Assembly: GCF_963678635.1 (NCBI RefSeq)
Contig: NC_087066.1
Span: 44,381,624 to 44,445,623 of the forward strand
From: Symsagittifera roscoffensis
Taxonomy: Eukaryota > Xenacoelomorpha > Acoela > Convolutidae
Length of the DNA stretch: 64,000 nt
Direction of reading: 5' to 3'
The number at the start of each line of letters is the position of its first letter. The stretch's first letter is position 1. The notes under the pieces were generated by a model. The model made no database searches and had not been told where the DNA came from. It saw only the letters and a program-made list of their open reading frames with translations. Below are positions 31,801-42,697 of the stretch, in pieces. Position numbers and translations under genes: made by a program.

Positions 31801-33234
31801 TTTAAAATGGACTTATTTATTTAAATTTTTTTTAATTTTGTTCATTTTGAGTCTTGACTTCCATGCCAATGTTTTTTGGAAAATGAGAACAATTTTGGGA
31901 ATTATAATCTCAAAATTTATTTCATTATAATCTCAAAGAGTTTGAGAATTATAAATGACTGACCTATTAAGCCAGGAAAAAAGTTTCGAAAATAAAAAAC
32001 ACACCTGAAGACAGTTTCTCCCGACTTTCAGTGTTTGGAGCATTAACAAAAAGGCATGCGTGTTTTTGGCTAAAGGCGGGTTACTAACATGTAAATTATG
32101 AAAATCAAATCTGTTAGTTTATTCATCTTAAAAATTTTATTTCTCTGTGATAAGTTTCTGATAGTTTTTGTAAAAGAGACAATTATTCAGAACAGTCCTT
32201 CGTTATCAGAAATGGGGGAGCGCAAGGAAGGATAGTAAGGCGTCGCTTTGTTTCTAAAATGCCTCATTGTGTCCCCAAGTTGTTATGATTGAATATTATG
32301 GCTCTAACGTCAATCCAGTTTTGCAAAATTTCTTTTTGGTATATGCTTCTACTTCCTACGCGATCTTTGTACTCCTCATATGATAAAAAACTCGTCTGAT
32401 TTTTTTCAAAACAAAATTATAAAAGCATTCAGAATATTTTAATAATGGTAAGTTTTTAACAGTCCACGAGGTGCATGTGTATGAACACCTCCAACTTGTT
32501 TTGCTATCAATATCAGGACTACGTTCTTTTTTCATTTAATGTATCGTCGGATATGACCAGAAGTTCAACCTTCAATTTAATGAAAAATCCGAAATTCAAA
32601 AGCAAAGTTAAAAGAGCATCAGTTGGTTATAGAGGAGCTAAGCTCTTTAAATGGCGTTGACAAAATTCCTTAATTTCAAAAGTTTTCGAACAAAATTCTA
32701 ATTTGGATATTCATTGCCTCGCGCAAAAAAGACGTAATTTGCTTATATTAAGCAATGAAGTGCTGATCAAATTTGTTGTGCTGATCAAATTTGTTTTTCT
32801 TTGTTCACATATTTTACCCAAATATACGGATAGTTCTTGAAATTGACAGATGTGAATCGCTTGCAGGTAAGTCGTACAAATAGTTGAAAATGGGTTTCAA
32901 AGCGTCTTAGGCGTTTTGGAAGCCACACTTAAAAGGCTTGGTTGCTGGTTACTGCCGCATGGGCTCAGTTAGGTGTCTGCTGACCGTTAAGCGCCCAACT
33001 AGTTCTACTGATGTTAGAGAGGCTTGAAGGGAGGGATGGGACATAGTCAGCATAAGCAGTAAACCTCAAGTCAACAAGTTCAAATTTTGTTTATGATACC
33101 GAATAGGGGCGCCTACTGTTTCTGGTGCTGCATGTTATAATTTTTGTTTGCATCTTTACCATTAACAAAGAGAAATAAGTTTTTCTACGGCAAGCAATGG
33201 CCACTTTTCCGTTGCTAACCTCTATGCTACCATA
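28864..33234. other. AT-rich intergenic or intronic DNA, no gene recognised
   Basis: 4.4 kb without a supported exon. Open frames at 30894-31103, 31107-31307 and 32475-32660 show no motif or splice support. A short hairpin at 31344-31394 is listed separately. Some of this may be an upstream intron of the tyrosinase gene interrupted by the Polinton. Confidence 0.5.
31344..31394. repeat. Short near-perfect hairpin
   Basis: Arms 31344-31365 and 31374-31394 pair over 21 bp with one bulged G, around an 8-nt loop (CCCGAAGC). It lies in otherwise featureless DNA. Confidence 0.85.
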
Positions 33235-33240
33235 CTAAGC
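33235..33240. other. Left target-site duplication of the Polinton
   Basis: CTAAGC immediately precedes the left terminus; the same six bases follow the right terminus at 51872-51877. A 6-bp duplication is diagnostic of Maverick/Polinton integration by their retroviral-type integrase. Confidence 0.95.
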
Positions 33241-33452
33241 AGTAGTATGTATATAGTGCGTTAGGATCGGGGGGGGGGGGGTTGTCATACATGGATGACC
33301 ATTAGGTATAAATCATAATGGTCACCATGTATTAAATGATCAGCAATGGTCACCATGTAATAATCCTAATTGTCACCATGTATAATTTTATACCTAATAG
33401 TCCTCATGTAAAACTTCGGTATATTATTGAGTATTCCCACTGAACGTTGTGG
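33241..33452 (+). repeat. Polinton left terminal inverted repeat
   Basis: 212 bp, the inverse complement of 51609-51871. It contains a G13 tract at 33269-33281 and a set of GGTCACCATGTA/TTGTCACCATGTA subrepeats. Confidence 0.95.
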
Positions 33453-33792
33453 TTACATGTTTGGTGCGGGAAAGGATTTGCCAAATCTTCGTTCTGAAAC
33501 CAGCTGGAGTGTTTAACTGCGCTATAGACTGTTTGCTCAATTCTTCTTAAAACTTTGATTCAAACTCAAATTACATACAAATACATACAAAAGTATGCTA
33601 AAGACACTATCGCTTAAATGAAATTGTTTATATCCCAGATTAATTGAGTTCCAAAGCTGAACAAAATCTCGCACTTAAATACACACTAAACACGGAATAG
33701 CGGTAGGTCAAATTTTATGTACAGACAATTCTCATATTAAATAACTGAATTTTATTTACTATACAAAAGTTAATGTGGTGTTTTTTTGTGTT
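33453..33792. other. Spacer between left TIR and polymerase 3' end
   Basis: 340 bp non-coding; nothing recognised beyond AT-rich sequence. Confidence 0.6.
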
Positions 33793-36700
33793 TTAATCTA
33801 TTCGTCGATTTTTTGACCGTGGTTCTTCTACTTCAACTGCTTCATAATCGAAAAACGAATCGTTGAAGAATGACGACTCGTCCTCATCGGAAGTATTGGC
33901 CTCCAGATCCGCGATATCCCCGCTATCAATATCACTGTCGTTGGTTTCTGCTGCCCGAATCAGACCGGGGTCTGGAGTTTGCCAACTGCTATTGACCTGG
34001 TCCATCAGTTGTCGAAGCGAGCGATGTGGTTGTGTGTTCTCAACAGCAAAACTATCCTCAAAGTATTCATCATCAATTTCCGGATGGTCCCAATCAACGT
34101 TTTGAGTGTTAGCGAATTCTTCAGACACCCCATCTAGGAAATCGTCACAATCCCACGACCCTGGCTGTTGACGATCTTCAAAAAATGGCATCCATTTTTC
34201 CAAATCGTCATCGTCAGTTGGGTCAGAATTAACAGCGGCTGTGTTGTCATCACTATCATCAAAGCCAATCACAGTTTGACCCACGATGTTTTTGTGACCG
34301 TAGGGAAGAGTCTGCTGACCATCGTCGAGGATGTAGCGTTTGTCATCAAAAGCTGATAACGATGTTTTCGTCGAAGTCACTGTTTGCAGATTGTGTGACT
34401 CGGATGCGATTCGACTGTTTTCAGTTTTGAATAACGAGCCAGAGGTCAAGGTGTCTCGATATCGCTGATGACTCAACATCTTCTGAGCAGCTTTGGATAC
34501 ACCTTTCGCCGATAATTTTCTGCAGTCTGAAATTTTATTTATATGATTACTAATCAATTTTTTGATGATCACTAATGTGTGGTGGTAAAAAAACCAAATA
34601 CGATGTTTTTTTACGAGCTACATCATGTTAACTTGAAGGCCAGGTGCAACAAAAAAAAATACATGAAGGTCAGGTGTGACCTTAAAAATTTGTCATCATT
34701 AAAAAAAAAAACAACAATCAACCAACACAAAAAAAAATCCCCGACAAAAAAATTTTTAAAAAAAAAATTTTTCGCCCACAAAAAAAAAAAAAAAAAAAAA
34801 AATCGCCCACAAAAAAAAACCAAAAATTTTCAAAAAAATTTTTTTTTTTCGCCTAAAAAGTTTTTTCCAATTTTTTTTCAAAACAAAAAAAACACTTTTT
34901 CGCCCGAAATTTTTTTTCGAACAAAAAAAATTTTTTTCCCACAAATAAAAATTGCCTTCCGAAAAAAAAATCACAAAAAATCAAAATTTTTTGAAATTCG
35001 TGCTCACAAATAAGGCAAATAGAAATTAATTACCTCTGGACAAAATGGAATAAAGCTTGGGTTTGAGGGATATAAACTCGGTTATAATGTCTCCTGGAAA
35101 CTCATCCTTGAATTTTAAAACAACCATTTTGTTTTTCGGGTCGTAGAGAGGGTGGTTCTTCGGGTAATTTGACAAGTCAAGTTCATTCAAAATATTCCTT
35201 TTTTCGGAAATTTCTCGGTATAAATCTTCACTTTTGACTTGGTACAGGAGAGTGTCTATATCAGAATACAATAGTTGACATTCAAAATTTGGTTTCATTA
35301 TATCGTAATGAAATTTATACATGTGAAACTTTGCTAACTCAAGAACAATAGCTCCCACAATTGTTGGGACATCCCAATAGATTTTTGTTGGATTCGAATT
35401 GAACGCTGCCAAGTTTTCTCCAAAAATTTTGTAGGGTTTAAATTCGAATGCACTAATTTCTCGCAAAGCGGCATGATAATCTCTAACTATCCGAACAAGC
35501 ATCCGTTTGCGCTTCGACTCGCATGTTTTCCCATAAGCACAATTGTTCAGTAGTTTGTACAAATCCTCCTCAAAATTATTTCTAGCTTGTTGTCGTTTAG
35601 TCGTGTTCAATGTGATGTATGGTTCTAACCATGCTTCTTGTTCAAACTTCAGCACACGGTGCACTTTTTTAACTTTAAGTCCCAACCTAACAAACAATTG
35701 CAATAGTTTGTAATGAATTGTATAATTTGACTTGTCATGCAGCGTCTGCAGTAACTTTTTGGTCTTTCCAATTGAACGTCTTGCAATGTCTTGATTTTTC
35801 ATCTGCTCGAGTAAATTTGTTTGGTAGGGACTCAACCAATCCTGGGGTACACTTTCTTTAGTAGGAGCTAAAGGGTAATCTTGATGATCCTCATGCAGTT
35901 CTTCTGGATACTCGAGATCAACTTCCAATATAAATCCAATCAAAGAGTCTTCAGTCATGTTGAGGATTTGGTTCACAATCACCTCGTCTTCTATATGCTC
36001 TATTAGCTCAAAGTTACGCACCGGTAATTTCTCCGTTTGCATGACGCCGCCATAGAGGTTATTTGCATCGATCATAAACCCGTAGGTGCTAGATTGATCT
36101 GGGTTGAAGTCGGGGCATTCTTTGTTGTTGGCTTTGAAAAAGCGACTATGGAACACGGATGCAGTACCACCTCGCATCATATTCTCGACCATTTCGAGAT
36201 GCCTGCGGTCTGATAAAAGCTGAACATTCGAGTCTTTGCAGATACGTTTGAAGGCGTCTCCAGCTAAGTTTGAAGCACTAAAATGGTGCGCGCAGTCCAG
36301 ACCATAAGTTTGGTGACTAATTTGTCGAAATTCTTCAAAGACGCAAGCAAGAAGGAGTGTATCACACTTGAGATACAAGTTGTGATAATCCTCCAAGTTT
36401 TGACATTTGAACACTCTAAAAACATTCTTTGCATGTTCCAGATCCGCTTGTGAAACTGCAACTTTTCCTCCATTCAAAACATCGGACCAATTTTGCAAAG
36501 GAGGCAATTCTTTTTCTGCAAATTTTTCTCTTCCGGTCATGTACGAATAAGGGTAGAAACCTTTTTGTCGTATCAGACACCGTTGCTCCTCCGTCTCGTT
36601 TGCAAAATACTTGTTCAAAATTGACATTTTTTCCGCTGGTAGATTATCAACCAATTTTTGCAGGGAAGAATTCAAAAACTTGCATGAGTCAAAAACTTTT

Positions 36701-38397
36701 TGCTCAGATCCGTTTTTCCTTTTTATAATTTTAATTAGGACTCCAATGCTTAACGATATATATTTTTCGTCGGTGCTAGGTATAACACTCATTGTACTTG
36801 TTGGCTCGCATTCATGCAATGCGAGACAAATGTGGTGAAGGTCATAGTTCTGGATGTTATGTCCAATGACTGGGGTGAAATTTACAGTTCGTCTTGCGAG
36901 GTTGCATTTTTCATGTGCCCATCCCAAAAATTTTCCAGAAAAATGGCAATGGTCAAGACATTTTTCGTGCTCATTGGTAAAATGTATACAGCAAATCCAA
37001 CATGTTGATGTGTTTTCTTTGTTCAACGATTCTTGGCTTTCTAGAAATTGAGGAAACCGTCGCTTTTGATCATATATCTCTCGCTAATTGATGCAACTGA
37101 TTGAGAAACTTTTTCATGCATTGATCAGAGCTGTCATAGTCAAAGAAGTAGGGCTGTGAATTTCCGTGTTCAATTACAGCCAATGAATACCCACAAGCTT
37201 CGTGTTTTTGTACAACTCGGGTAGATGATCGCGATGGATTATCAGGACAAGAATCTACAGGTTTCAGAAATGATTCAAAATCAAAATAAATCACAAGTGG
37301 TACAAACCACAAGGCCTGGAGGTTTTTGAACTCGTATCTGTTGGTACCTTTTTCTGCTGAAGGCATGACTACTAGAGCAGGTTCATGATCCTTACAACAC
37401 TGGATGTGTTGCTCGTGAGTTTCATCACTCCAACTAATGTGAAAGCAGTTTCTACATAAACGTGCAATTGGGCGATACTTACACCCTTTGATTTCGCAGA
37501 TGAACTTTAACAAATCGATTATAAGTACATAGTGATGCTTTGCAGGCTCATACAAGAGAAGCAGGTCCATGTCAAATATTTCAGTTTGGGTGCTGTTATC
37601 TTGGTTTGGTCGTTTTGATATATACATAGGCAACAAATCTCCCTTGTGGTACTGGAACACATTTACCCGCACGTCGTTAAGTTGTTCAAATTTTCCAATT
37701 GAAGCGAAACTCATGGGTGAATAAAAATTACCTTGGGATTTGTGTGCACTTTCAGCAGTGTATGTATCAGGTTGTGTCCGCGCAGCTGCTGGGTTCGCTT
37801 TTTGTTGATCAGTTAGAAGTAGGTCAACACCATGCTTCAGACTATAAGCAGCGGTAAAGCAAAGTTCGAAGCAATTATTATCTTCGTGATTTCTAATGTT
37901 TATCAAATTCTGGGACATTCGAATTCGAAAAGGCAAGTCAATATAAGATGACCCACGGATTGGTGAATTACGTGTTGCAAGACCCAACCGCTTCCATAAG
38001 ATGCAAAAGTCTCCAAAACTGCTTGCATTTTTTCGACCATTTCAAAAAACTCATCATCTTCTAATCCTAAGCTCATCACAGGTTTCATATCAGAGTTTGC
38101 ATAAATGTCAATCCGCTCGTCGTTCTCAGTTTTACTAGAATCATTTATTACTTTAGGTTTTACCAAACCTAAATTAGCGCTGAACTGAACTTTTCTAGGT
38201 CCTTCTGCAACTCGATCGATTATGAGACTTTGAATTTCATCTTTTTTCTCTTGCATTAGTTGCAAAAGGTCAATCGGCTGATTTTCATCCATGGGTTGGT
38301 TTCCGCCGCTCACATACGTTTCAAGAACACCGAAAAAAGCAGACTCACTTTTTTGAAGATTGGTGCCGTTGATTTCGTCTTCATCGACAGCATGCAC
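33793..38397 (-). pseudogene. Polinton protein-primed DNA polymerase B (broken, with intron)
   Basis: Read right to left. An acidic N-terminal region precedes the segment at 37987-37070, which holds an exonuclease motif with DFES. The central exon (37026-35034) contains HNIQNYD, the Polinton-type FYPYSYMTGREKF, motif A DANNLYGG, motif B NNCAYGKT and motif C YSDIDT with both catalytic Asp present. A GT-AG intron (34527-35033) separates it from the last exon, which has KRYILDDGQQTLPYGHKN and a long Asp-rich tail. Splicing there restores frame cleanly. Breaks are a frame change in the 37920-37990 stretch, a second in a short AT run near 37065-37080, and an in-frame TAA at 38437-38439 separating the upstream zinc-finger segment. 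The enzyme would copy the element by protein priming. As sequenced it cannot be made full length, unless the indels are assembly errors. Confidence 0.9.
34527..35033 (-). other. Spliceosomal intron in the polymerase gene, extremely low complexity
   Basis: On the minus strand the donor is GAG/GTAATT and the acceptor ATTTCAG/ACTGC. The interior is long A or T runs broken by CGCCCAC or CGCCC motifs. An open frame through it on the + strand (34579-35013, almost all Lys/Asn/Phe/Pro) is a low-complexity artefact. Confidence 0.85.
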
Positions 38398-38437
38398 ATC
38401 ACCGAGAGCAGCATTAGCAGCGGCACTTGTAGTGGCT

Positions 38438-38729
38438 TAATCAGCAGAGGCAGCTCTCATAACAGGAAGACCATGGGTTGCTAGTAAATGAGCTGATAAG
38501 TTTTTGGGCGAATGAAATCCCAAATGACAATAATCACAAACACCTCCAAGTTGACCATGAGTGTGAAGAATAAGTTTTTTTGCAAATTTGAAAGCATTTG
38601 AGCCGTGAATGAACACTCATTGCATCGATAAACAATAAGTCCTTTTTCAACAAAATGTTTGTCACGCTCATGGCGACTTCTATTGCTCTTATTTGCATAT
38701 TTCAGTGGACAAAAATTGCATTTGAACAT
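38438..38729 (-). pseudogene. C2H2 zinc-finger N-terminal module upstream of the polymerase (broken)
   Basis: Starts MFKCNFCPLKYANKSNRSRH, a C2H2 finger, followed by a second finger beginning YRCNECSFTAQ. The frame changes at an A7 run near 38580, after which the other frame shows a third C-x2-C...H-x4-H pattern, then a TAA at 38437-38439. The same frame past that TAA continues directly into the acidic N-terminal region of the polymerase. It is either a fused DNA-binding N-terminal domain or a separate small regulator; I cannot decide. Confidence 0.6.
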
Positions 38730-40363
38730 TTTTTGAAATAAGTTAGGCTATTGATTTTAAGAAAGAAAAAGAATCAAGTGATCTCAAATTACACTCAGAA
38801 ACAACAGTAAATGGGAAGCATAACTGTTCGTATACCAATTGCAGAGAAAACGTGTTTTGTTTTGCGCGCGTAATTTTGAATTTGAATTAAAGTTCCCGCC
38901 AAAATTTGAATTAGATTTGAGTTTCCCGCCATAACTGGCAAACTCAAATTCGATTGGACGAAACAGATAAATTGTTGTTTGAAACGTTAATAATTATTAC
39001 AAATGATAGAACTTAATCTAAGCCAACCAAATTTGGGCTAAATTTTAATCCAAAATGATTTTAGAGCCAAGAGAGAAAAGTTTTAATTTTATATTTTATC
39101 AATTCAAAATATAAATTGATGAAAATTTCGAAATTGCGAATAAAAGTTGAGCATGTCACAACACATGATAGATCCTAAATATCCCAGTTGTCATGGGGAC
39201 AGAATATCATATAAAAATGTCAAAATTAGTATCAAAAACAGTTGAAATGATGAATAAGTAAAGCAAAAACTGAAAAATGACAGTTTTTTAACTTTCCAGG
39301 CGCATTGCTATCAATGATGTCAATCACGGAGCGGTTGCATGGTCCATGTCATCATGAATTTGTCTCAATTGTCTTTCGATTTGAAAAAAAAGTCCGAAAA
39401 AATACTTTTCTGTAAAGAGAAATGAGTTTGTTGTTTTAGGGGGGATTAAGGGGATTAGCGTTTTTCTCGAAGACTATTGAAAAAACATCTACTCCCACAA
39501 TCTCATTAGTCGTGCCCCTCAATGCACCTTCATAATAACACCACTTGCTCATAATAAAAAATTGCGTCTTCTGGTTGAAAATCGCCTTTTTTCGGAAAAA
39601 TGAAAAAACGATGAGTCATCAATTAAAAAGTTTGATTTTTATTATTTTTCTCAAATATTTAGCATGATGATGAATACTTGTATTTTTTTCAATATGATCA
39701 TTTTTGGAGACAACAGTATCAATGATCAAATGGTAACTCCAATTTGTAGAAAAAGAAAAAAATTAATGCTTTTTTTCCTTTTTGTAATTAAAAAATCAAA
39801 TTTTTAACTAAAAAACATTTAAAAAATAAGTATTTTTATCAAAAAGTTGGTTTTAAACATCTTTTATGTTATTTTTCATTATGTTTAATTTGTATGATAA
39901 CTATTTGAATAAACATATGACAACATAAGTTTTCATCCAAAATTATTTTTTTCCTGTTTTTTTTTGACGTTAATTATCTTTTTTCAAAAAACGAAATTCA
40001 TTTTTTTAATCTTGTTTTCTAAAAATTAGCATATATATGGATGCTTTTCAGTTTTTTCTCAAGATAACTAATGTAAATAAGAACTTCAATGTTAATATGT
40101 TAAATCCTAATTGTGGAAAAAATGAAAATTTTACGGATTTTTTTTTGTTTTTAATTGAAAAAAAGTAGTCAATTTATTAAAAATAAATGATTTTTTAAAC
40201 TTCAATTTTTAAAGGCTTTTGAAATAAATTTTTAATCAGAACCCAATCGTGTGATAATTAATGAACAAATACAAGATACAAACTCAAACTCAATTTTAAA
40301 GTTAAATTATTATACACAATAAATACAAACAAAAATCAATAAAACTCAACCTCAGTTTCAAAG
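38730..40363. other. Polinton control and spacer region
   Basis: 1.6 kb AT-rich DNA between two leftward genes. It contains the E2F-like motifs at 38893-38930 and GCGCGC at 38864. The rest shows no open frame or repeat I can interpret; it may hold origin or late regulatory elements. Confidence 0.5.
38893..38930. promoter_or_regulatory. Paired E2F-like sites upstream of the leftward polymerase gene
   Basis: TTCCCGCCAAAA at 38893-38904 and TTTCCCGCC at 38922-38930 match the E2F core (TTTSSCGC), 29-30 bp apart, about 170-200 bp upstream of the first leftward ATG (38729). A GCGCGC block lies 25 bp away at 38864. Location and spacing suggest an S-phase-responsive early promoter; this is inference from motif matches. 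Confidence 0.45.
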
Positions 40364-41029
40364 TTATATCAGGTCCAAATACTCCTGCGCTTTCTTTAGT
40401 GTTGTTAGTTTCCTTTTTTTCTTTGGCGCTAGACAAAGAGAAGGGGTTAAGTTTTCCATGTGGTTGCTCACAGTAGCCTCAGGGGTACGCTTTGGAGTTG
40501 AGCAACCCGGTTCGTCAAGCCATGGTGATACTACAGGGGAAGGATCAGCTTTCGGGGTAACTACTGATGGTGATTCAATCTGTTCCATTCCCCATAAACG
40601 ATCAAAAAATTCAATTTCTTCAAAGTATTCTAACTGGTTTTCACACATCGGAGTAACATCACAATCGTATTTATACAAAATTTTTTTTACTGGTTTTGAT
40701 AAAGTTGAAATATCAACCTGAAGAGCAAGAGGCTCGTCAGGATCCGTATATTTACCAGAATTTGTAAGGTAACTCAAATACTTTATATTCAGTTCATCGT
40801 CTTTCTTTGAAATTTTTAAGGAAAGTTTACTGAATAAATGTAAAAAAATTTTGGGAATCATAACGTGATGAGTACAAGTCCACTCATCAGAATTGAAACT
40901 TTTTTCTTCGTTAATTATTGCTACAAAATTACCGTGAACGGTTTCATAAAAAATGGTTCTTTCGTGATTGGAATATCCGGCAATAATATAACAAGGCATT
41001 TTTGAAGAAAATTTGGAAGAAAATGACAA
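40364..41029 (-). CDS. Polinton protein of unknown function
   Basis: Intact 221-residue leftward frame, starting MSFSSKFSSKMPCYIIAGYS (or MPCYII eleven residues in). The N-terminal ~140 residues look globular, with YETVHGNFVAIINEEKSF and HHVMIPKIFLHLF. The C-terminal part is Pro/Ser-rich and ends with a nuclear-localisation-like KKKRKLTTLKK. I do not recognise it. Its position next to the regulatory region and opposite to the capsid genes suggests an early regulatory or host-interaction role, which is inference only. It is one of the few unbroken genes of this copy. Confidence 0.65.
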   Translation of the reverse strand: MSFSSKFSSKMPCYIIAGYSNHERTIFYETVHGNFVAIINEEKSFNSDEWTCTHHVMIPKIFLHLFSKLSLKISKKDDELNIKYLSYLTNSGKYTDPDEPLALQVDISTLSKPVKKILYKYDCDVTPMCENQLEYFEEIEFFDRLWGMEQIESPSVVTPKADPSPVVSPWLDEPGCSTPKRTPEATVSNHMENLTPSLCLAPKKKRKLTTLKKAQEYLDLI

Positions 41030-41482
41030 ACGTAACGCGGAGAGAAATGAAACTGAAATGAATTGTGAAAACGCCTCAAGAGATTAAAATAGAGATTGGT
41101 TCTTCTAAAATTAGAAATTTCAAGACCTCCTATGTAGTTTTTAATCAGTTTAATAAGGGAGGGCGTGTAAAATATTTATGTTACCTTGCGTGGTATTCTA
41201 TGTTTATCTTAATTGCATTCAAACAAATAGCTTGTATCAAAAATAACGTTTAAACATTGTGACCTTTAACACCCATTAAAATTCTTATCAGTTGTACATG
41301 CACAAAATACTTATCCTATTGAACTAAATTGCAATCCAATATCTTTGCGATATAAAGTACATGTATATATAAATTAAAATAGATACAACGCTTTCTTTTG
41401 CAGACATATACAATCAATCGGAACCATTCATTTCTTTCTATTCAGTTTTGAATCAAGTTACTTTGAAAATTTACTCGTTACA

Positions 41483-41847
41483 ATGAATAAAACCAAAACA
41501 AGCACCACAGCAAATGCAGTTAAAGATTTTGGCGATTGCTATTTCGATATTTCGGAAAATAGTAAAAGACTAGTGCGTGCTACATTGAAAACATATGACC
41601 AAACTGGAACTTATGTATTCCTGAAAAAAATGCAACTGAAGGCGCTGAATTTGAATGTGTACAAAGACTTTCCTTAAGCAGCGAAGAATTTTCAAAATTA
41701 CTAAAGTCGGGAAAATCAATCCGAGCGCAAACAAGTGAAATTTCTGATACTGTTGAAAACAAAGACAAACCACAATCTAACTGTAAACGAGCCAGGAAAT
41801 CTCAACTTTCCTCGAACACAAACGATTTCAAGCACGACTCGAATTAA
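41483..41847 (+). pseudogene. Small Polinton protein, possibly PC4/p15-like (frame broken)
   Basis: Starts MNKTKTSTTANAVKDFGDCY, with FDISENSKRLVRATLKTYD, then an A7 run at 41624-41630 where the frame changes. The other frame runs on to a stop at 41845-41847, with a Ser/Glu-rich helix-like segment soon after the break. The strand pattern and position of that segment resemble the ssDNA-binding PC4/p15 fold, which would suit replication or transcription. The match is by eye and weak. Confidence 0.4.
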
Positions 41848-41861
41848 TTTTCCTTTACAAA

Positions 41862-42650
41862 ATGGCAGAAGCTATGTTCGAAGTTGTGTTACCTGATTAT
41901 TTCAAAAAATTTCAACCAAATTTCAAATTTGTTATCACTGAAAAAATCCTAATTTATCTACTTTTAAAAATTATGCTTTTGGAAGCCACTTCAAATCTGA
42001 ATATTGCCCTTTTTCAGTCGAGAATGAAAAAAAAAATTCATTACCATATATTGATTCAAGTAGATTCAGAGGAACAATTAAACCAATTTTTTCCTTCCCA
42101 AAAATGTTTCAGTGTTCCTTGTATTTTCACTTGCTTCAAATACTTAATTTCTCCTGCTAAAGATGTCAAAGGAAACGGTGAGTTATTTGACAAGCTTAAA
42201 CTAGCTCTCACTTATTCAGCACAACCTGTTGCAGCCAATCTCGATTTGTTAGATTTCACTGCAATCAAAAAACGTTTACCCAATTTATTGCTTTCTGCAA
42301 CATCATCTAGCAAACAAAATTCACCAAATCAAAACGTTTGCAAGAAATCTCCGGCCGTTGGGGGACAGAAACGAATTGATAATACAGTTACGCCTGCTGC
42401 ATCGTCGACGTCAAACAAATCCGTAAGAATTTCGGCTTCAGTTTCAAAGAAACATACAGAAAGCAGACATGTTCAAACAGATGAGATGAATACAGAAACT
42501 TTGAAAAGATTTGAAAGTTTAATTAATGGACCCCATTCTGCCGCTTTTTGCAAAATAATGGATATTTTGACAAGTGGATATGGAAAACTTGATGTAGATA
42601 CTGATGTGCTATTTGTGAAATTTATTGTTGAAGAGAAAGTTAAGTTTTAA
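41862..42650 (+). CDS. Polinton protein of unknown function, 262 residues
   Basis: Open frame starting MAEAMFEVVLPDYFKKF. The N-terminal 110 residues are globular and include KKKIHYHILIQVDSEEQ, a His-x-His strand pattern seen in HUH Rep endonucleases, and a later FKYLISPAKD stretch. The rest is low-complexity Ser/Lys-rich up to residue ~205, then a short helical tail. A run of A near 42030 could hide a frame change. Function unknown; the Rep comparison is speculative because other Rep motifs are not evident. Confidence 0.55.
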   Translation: MAEAMFEVVLPDYFKKFQPNFKFVITEKILIYLLLKIMLLEATSNLNIALFQSRMKKKIHYHILIQVDSEEQLNQFFPSQKCFSVPCIFTCFKYLISPAKDVKGNGELFDKLKLALTYSAQPVAANLDLLDFTAIKKRLPNLLLSATSSSKQNSPNQNVCKKSPAVGGQKRIDNTVTPAASSTSNKSVRISASVSKKHTESRHVQTDEMNTETLKRFESLINGPHSAAFCKIMDILTSGYGKLDVDTDVLFVKFIVEEKVKF

Positions 42651-42697
42651 TTGATACTTTTCATTATTCCCTTTTTATTATATTGAGTTCAGTAAAC

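Noticed and set aside
32475-32660. 61-codon open frame left of the Polinton considered as a tyrosinase 5' exon
   Set aside because: No tyrosinase-like residues and no clear acceptor/donor pair.
34579-35013. 144-codon Lys/Asn/Phe-rich open frame
   Set aside because: It lies antisense inside the polymerase intron and is made of homopolymer runs.
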